DNA of 64,000 nucleotides from JAEVLT01 sp044598425. Lineage in GTDB: Bacteria > Bacillota > Bacilli > Bacillales > Cytobacillaceae. Under the pieces are notes generated by a model that was not told where the DNA came from, made no database searches, and saw only the letters and a list, made by a program, of their open reading frames with translations. Where the stretch lies: NCBI GenBank assembly GCA_044598425.1, contig CP172536.1, forward strand, positions 2,542,001 through 2,606,000, given 5' to 3'. Of the stretch, positions 61,177 through 64,000 are shown one piece after another. A program made the position numbers and the translations under genes. How positions within the stretch are numbered: the first letter of the stretch is position 1; every line of letters starts with the position of its first letter.

Positions 61177-62639
61177 TTGCTGTGCGGAATAACATAAAGC
61201 ATAATGGCGGCTATTCATTGCTCTCTGTACTCCTGATTATTACGATGATCAGTATGATTGGTTTGACGCTTATGGGATTAACCGCAAACTCCCTTAAGTT
61301 TGTTAGTGCCAACAAAGCATCTGTAGAGGACAAAGCATCTGCCGAAATGGCGGTTGAAGAAGCAATGGCGCAAATTGATAATATGGTCGCCACAATTAAT
61401 ACTGAAATTAGCAGCAACCGATTGCTTATTGACTCAGTTAAAATGAGAGTTCAATCCGCCTTAGACCAAATCAAAAGCCGCGGGACTCATCCGTTTACGA
61501 TTACGCACACGACTAAAAACAATATGGAAAACGGAGCATATGTTGAAAATGTTATGATAAAAGCCCCCATCGGAAAATCCGGAAAATACATCATCAAGAC
61601 ATTAAATTTATCAACAATCTCCAAAATCTTTAATTATACGGTTGTCTCACCAGGCAACTTAAGCCTTTTTGGCGCACCTTATATAGAAGGTGATGTTTTA
61701 GTGGGAGGCAATATCAATACTTTAAATTTATTTGGTTCCCCCTCTATAAAAGGCAATTTAATGGTGAAAGGAAAGTATTATACTGGTTTTATAGGATTAA
61801 CTGAATATCTCCCTACTGAAAATAACTTAAAAAAATATTTTTCTGTACCGCCCATAATCAAACAATGGCAAGAAACAGAGATTGTGCCTATTAATGTTAT
61901 TAATAGTATCGAAGCCAAAAGCAGTCCTTTAAAAACTACTATGTCAATTACTAAATTAAAGGATGCTTTACAAAGTCCGAACCAAATTGGATATAGTGCT
62001 GCTTCAAACATTACGATTAAAAGGAACGAATCATTCACCATTAACGGAAATCTAGTGGTACCAGGGAATTTTATAATGGAACAAGGAAGCACACTCAATA
62101 TAAATGGTTCCATAATGGTGTATGGTGCTGCTGAATTATCAGGCACATTAAAATTCACAGAAAATAACTATTTATATGTAAAAAAGAAGGCAATACTCGC
62201 CAATCTTATCCTAGAGGGACCCGTTTATGCAGATGATGTTGTCGAACTTGAGCAAAAGATCGATAGCAATGGAACGATTTATGTACGGAATGGGGCTACG
62301 CTTATTGATTTTTTTTCCAATACACAACACCAAACTTTAATAATAGCTTCTAATGGTCCTATCAATTTATTTTTTAACAACATTTTTCGCGAAGATCCGG
62401 AAGTGATGAATGCTTTTTTTTATACAAATTCATCTTTGAATATGCTAGGTATTACCTCCAATATAAGAATAAACGGAGGAATTTATGGCAATCCGATAAA
62501 TTTAGCTGCACTCAATACTAAAAATCTACAGCTTTCAATACTATACAATCACGATATGCTCAAAAATATGCCCATAGGAATACCAACAGCTTCAAAAATA
62601 ACAATTAAGGAACTGAATACCGTATATGACAATAAATAA
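61173..62639 (+). CDS. PilX/GspK-like tip pseudopilin with repeat-rich C-terminal domain
   Basis: 488 residues, GTG start overlapping the previous stop (GTGA). N-terminal prepilin-like segment: G13|Y14 then YSLLSVLLIITMISMIGLTL, with Ser instead of Glu at mature position 5, as in GspK/PilX-type tip subunits. Residues about 160-430 form repeats of the kind SLFGAPYIEGDVLVGGNI / NLFGSPSIKGNLMVKGK / FTINGNLVVPGNFIMEQGS / LNINGSIMVYGAAELSG, suggesting a beta-solenoid. This could be a pilus-tip adhesin; inferred only. Confidence 0.75.
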   Translation: MIAVRNNIKHNGGYSLLSVLLIITMISMIGLTLMGLTANSLKFVSANKASVEDKASAEMAVEEAMAQIDNMVATINTEISSNRLLIDSVKMRVQSALDQIKSRGTHPFTITHTTKNNMENGAYVENVMIKAPIGKSGKYIIKTLNLSTISKIFNYTVVSPGNLSLFGAPYIEGDVLVGGNINTLNLFGSPSIKGNLMVKGKYYTGFIGLTEYLPTENNLKKYFSVPPIIKQWQETEIVPINVINSIEAKSSPLKTTMSITKLKDALQSPNQIGYSAASNITIKRNESFTINGNLVVPGNFIMEQGSTLNINGSIMVYGAAELSGTLKFTENNYLYVKKKAILANLILEGPVYADDVVELEQKIDSNGTIYVRNGATLIDFFSNTQHQTLIIASNGPINLFFNNIFREDPEVMNAFFYTNSSLNMLGITSNIRINGGIYGNPINLAALNTKNLQLSILYNHDMLKNMPIGIPTASKITIKELNTVYDNK

Positions 62640-62640
62640 G

Positions 62641-62679
62641 AAAGGGAGAGATGTTTATAAAAAGTCTCTCCTTTATTTT
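62641..62679 (+). terminator. Terminator after the pseudopilin operon
   Basis: AAAGGGAGAGA-TGTTTATAAAAAG-TCTCTCCTTT then ATTTTATG, directly after the last pseudopilin gene and between it and the convergent cyclase gene. Confidence 0.8.
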
Positions 62680-62702
62680 ATGAGCTGACATAATTTAATG
62701 TC

Positions 62703-64000
62703 TCATTCCGTATACCCCGCAACTCTATTTCTTCCTGCCCGTTTGGCTCCAACATAAAGGGCACGGTCGGCATGGCGGATGAGGGCAAGCGCATCGTCTG
62801 CATCCTCAGGGGCCGTGGCGACCCCGATTGAGACGGTTATCGGAATAAGCATCTTCTGTTCATCCTCGTTGATCGAGTGCGTGATCGTAAATGGCTGATC
62901 GGCTATCGCTTTTCGAATTTGCTCCGCCAATTCAAAAGCATCTTCTTTGTACACTTCTGGAAGCAGGACAACAAACTCTTCTCCCCCGTAACGCGCAACC
63001 GTTCCTTTATTACCGATAAGAACGGTTAGTCTGTTTGCTAATTTACAAAGGATTTCGTTTCCACTCTGATGCCCAAAGGTATCATTGATCGCTTTAAAAT
63101 GATCGATATCCAAAATGATCAATGATAATCGCTTCCTTTCAAATACATACAATTTTTCAAATTCATTTGTGAGCATATTTTCAAAAAAGCGATAATTATA
63201 TAAATGAGTAAGTGCACATCGCTCACTGTTCGTTTTTGCTTCTTCATAATGCCTGGCATTATCAATGGCAACCGCAAAATGAGAGCATAAAAGATCGACA
63301 ATCATTAATTGTGATTTTTCATAGGCTCTTTTCTTTTTTGATGCTAACAATAAAACCCCAACCACTTCATTGTTGCGAACAATTGGAACACTGAGGACGC
63401 TCTCCGCGTCATCAGGAATATAGTCTGCAATCGACCCTTTCCAAGCTTTTTTGTTGGTAAATAAAGACGCTCTTCGCTTTGACCAAACGATCCCGCTTAC
63501 TCCTTCGCTTTTTCTAAGCGGCGGCAGATCATTCGGAAGGACTTTGCCCTTCTCCAGCCGGCGGATAACTTTAAGCTCTCTGTCTTCGGCCGCATCAAAT
63601 ATATAGGCATAGTCAACCGGGAGCATTTCGGTCAGTTTTTGAATAAACAAATCGATTACATCTTTTACAAAAAGCCTCGAAGCAAGTTGGTGGCCAATCT
63701 CCGACGCCATTTGTAAATACTTGTTTACTTTTTCACTTGAATAATAGAGGTTCAAGATGATCGACAAACTGGCAAAAGGGACGCCGACGAAAAGCAAAGC
63801 GGCGACTCCAACCTGAACGTACAGCATATACAGCACAAAACCAAGCGGGAAAGTAATGACGGTAGTCACTGTTTCCCATATAAAAGCTTTCCCAAAATAG
63901 GATCCTTTGTTTTTATAAATAAAAGAAAAATAGAAGGAAATAATGATTTGGTTCAAAAGATAACTTAGAATAGCATACAATGCAGCCAGCCATAATGATC
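62703..64000 (-). CDS. GAF-GGDEF diguanylate cyclase (N-terminus beyond window)
   Basis: The frame is open to the right edge (reading SLWLAALYAILSYLLNQ before the first TTG at 63980), so the start is outside. Visible: several membrane helices in the first 80 residues, a GAF domain at about 95-240 (VKDVIDLFIQKLTEMLPV; VLSVPIVRNNEVVGVLLLASK), and a GGDEF domain with NDTFGHQSGNEIL and ARYGGEEFVVLLPE; the GGEEF is intact, no clear inhibitory RxxD site precedes it. It should make c-di-GMP at the membrane. Convergent with the pseudopilin operon and 3 kb from pilB. Confidence 0.9.
   Translation of the reverse strand, partial: SLWLAALYAILSYLLNQIIISFYFSFIYKNKGSYFGKAFIWETVTTVITFPLGFVLYMLYVQVGVAALLFVGVPFASLSIILNLYYSSEKVNKYLQMASEIGHQLASRLFVKDVIDLFIQKLTEMLPVDYAYIFDAAEDRELKVIRRLEKGKVLPNDLPPLRKSEGVSGIVWSKRRASLFTNKKAWKGSIADYIPDDAESVLSVPIVRNNEVVGVLLLASKKKRAYEKSQLMIVDLLCSHFAVAIDNARHYEEAKTNSERCALTHLYNYRFFENMLTNEFEKLYVFERKRLSLIILDIDHFKAINDTFGHQSGNEILCKLANRLTVLIGNKGTVARYGGEEFVVLLPEVYKEDAFELAEQIRKAIADQPFTITHSINEDEQKMLIPITVSIGVATAPEDADDALALIRHADRALYVGAKRAGRNRVAGYTE

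Noticed and set aside
1..64000. Insertion sequences, prophage, tRNA or rRNA genes
   Set aside because: I saw no transposase or integrase motifs, no terminal inverted repeats, and no tRNA cloverleaf or rRNA blocks; the only accessory signs are the insertion at 43.2-44.8 kb, the nad deletion and the pilus cluster.

Overview
The window is a chromosomal segment from an endospore-forming member of the Bacillaceae (low-GC Gram-positive). Gene order is close to the Bacillus subtilis recD2-to-spoIIB region. Sporulation genes (spoVB, bofC, coxA, safA, spo0B, spoIVFA/FB, spoIIB) sit among housekeeping genes, and the 6S-1 RNA, a T-box leader and an L21 leader lie at their usual places. Three features differ from B. 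subtilis 168: a type IV pilus cluster at the comC position, an RNase E/G gene upstream of rplU, and a collapsed NAD biosynthesis locus. I do not assign a genus.

Layout. 1-5.3 kb: recD2 (cut by the window edge), a TPR protein, mnmA, its cysteine desulfurase, cymR and a YczE-like membrane protein, all on the minus strand. 5.4-7.6 kb: rarA (plus) converging on tcdA. 7.6-11.3 kb: 6S-1 RNA, then aspS and hisS behind a T-box leader. 11.3-19.4 kb: a small YrzK-like ORF, a secreted SH3b/amidase autolysin, dtd, relA, apt, recJ. 19.4-29.5 kb: secDF, comN, spoVB, yrbG, a TIGR04086-type protein, yajC, tgt, queA, a DUF2905 protein, ruvB, ruvA. 29.6-33.9 kb: spore genes bofC, coxA, a CotS/YsxE-like kinase-fold protein and safA, which carries a 51-bp tandem repeat. 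33.9-34.6 kb: only relics of nadC and the nad-locus cysteine desulfurase remain, followed by an intact niaR. 35.4-43.2 kb: pheA, pheB, obg, spo0B, rpmA, prp, rplU, rng, spoIVFB, spoIVFA. 43.2-44.8 kb: an accessory insertion holding a GC-rich dispersed repeat, a short leader ORF and an EamA transporter; it separates spoIVFA from minD. 44.8-51.7 kb: minD, minC, mreD, mreC, mreB, radC, maf, spoIIB. 51.8-62.6 kb: type IV pilus genes pilO, pilN, pilM, prepilin peptidase, major pilin, pilC, pilT, pilB and two small ORFs on minus, with three divergent pseudopilin genes on plus. 62.7 kb to the end: a GAF-GGDEF diguanylate cyclase cut by the window edge.

How the genes work together. mnmA and the desulfurase make 2-thiouridine in tRNA; tcdA, queA, tgt and dtd are other tRNA modification or quality-control genes. 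secDF and yajC support protein export. The mre and min genes control cell shape and septum placement. SafA, CoxA and the YsxE-like protein belong to spore coat and cortex assembly, and BofC and SpoIVFA/FB to the SpoIVB/pro-sigma-K checkpoint. The PilB ATPase carries two N-terminal motifs like the c-di-GMP-binding MshEN module and lies near the cyclase gene, which suggests that c-di-GMP controls the pilus. Loss of the nad locus predicts dependence on salvaged niacin unless the genes lie elsewhere.

Limits: family names come from recognising motifs by eye. Several starts were moved from the longest ORF to the codon with a proper Shine-Dalgarno sequence.
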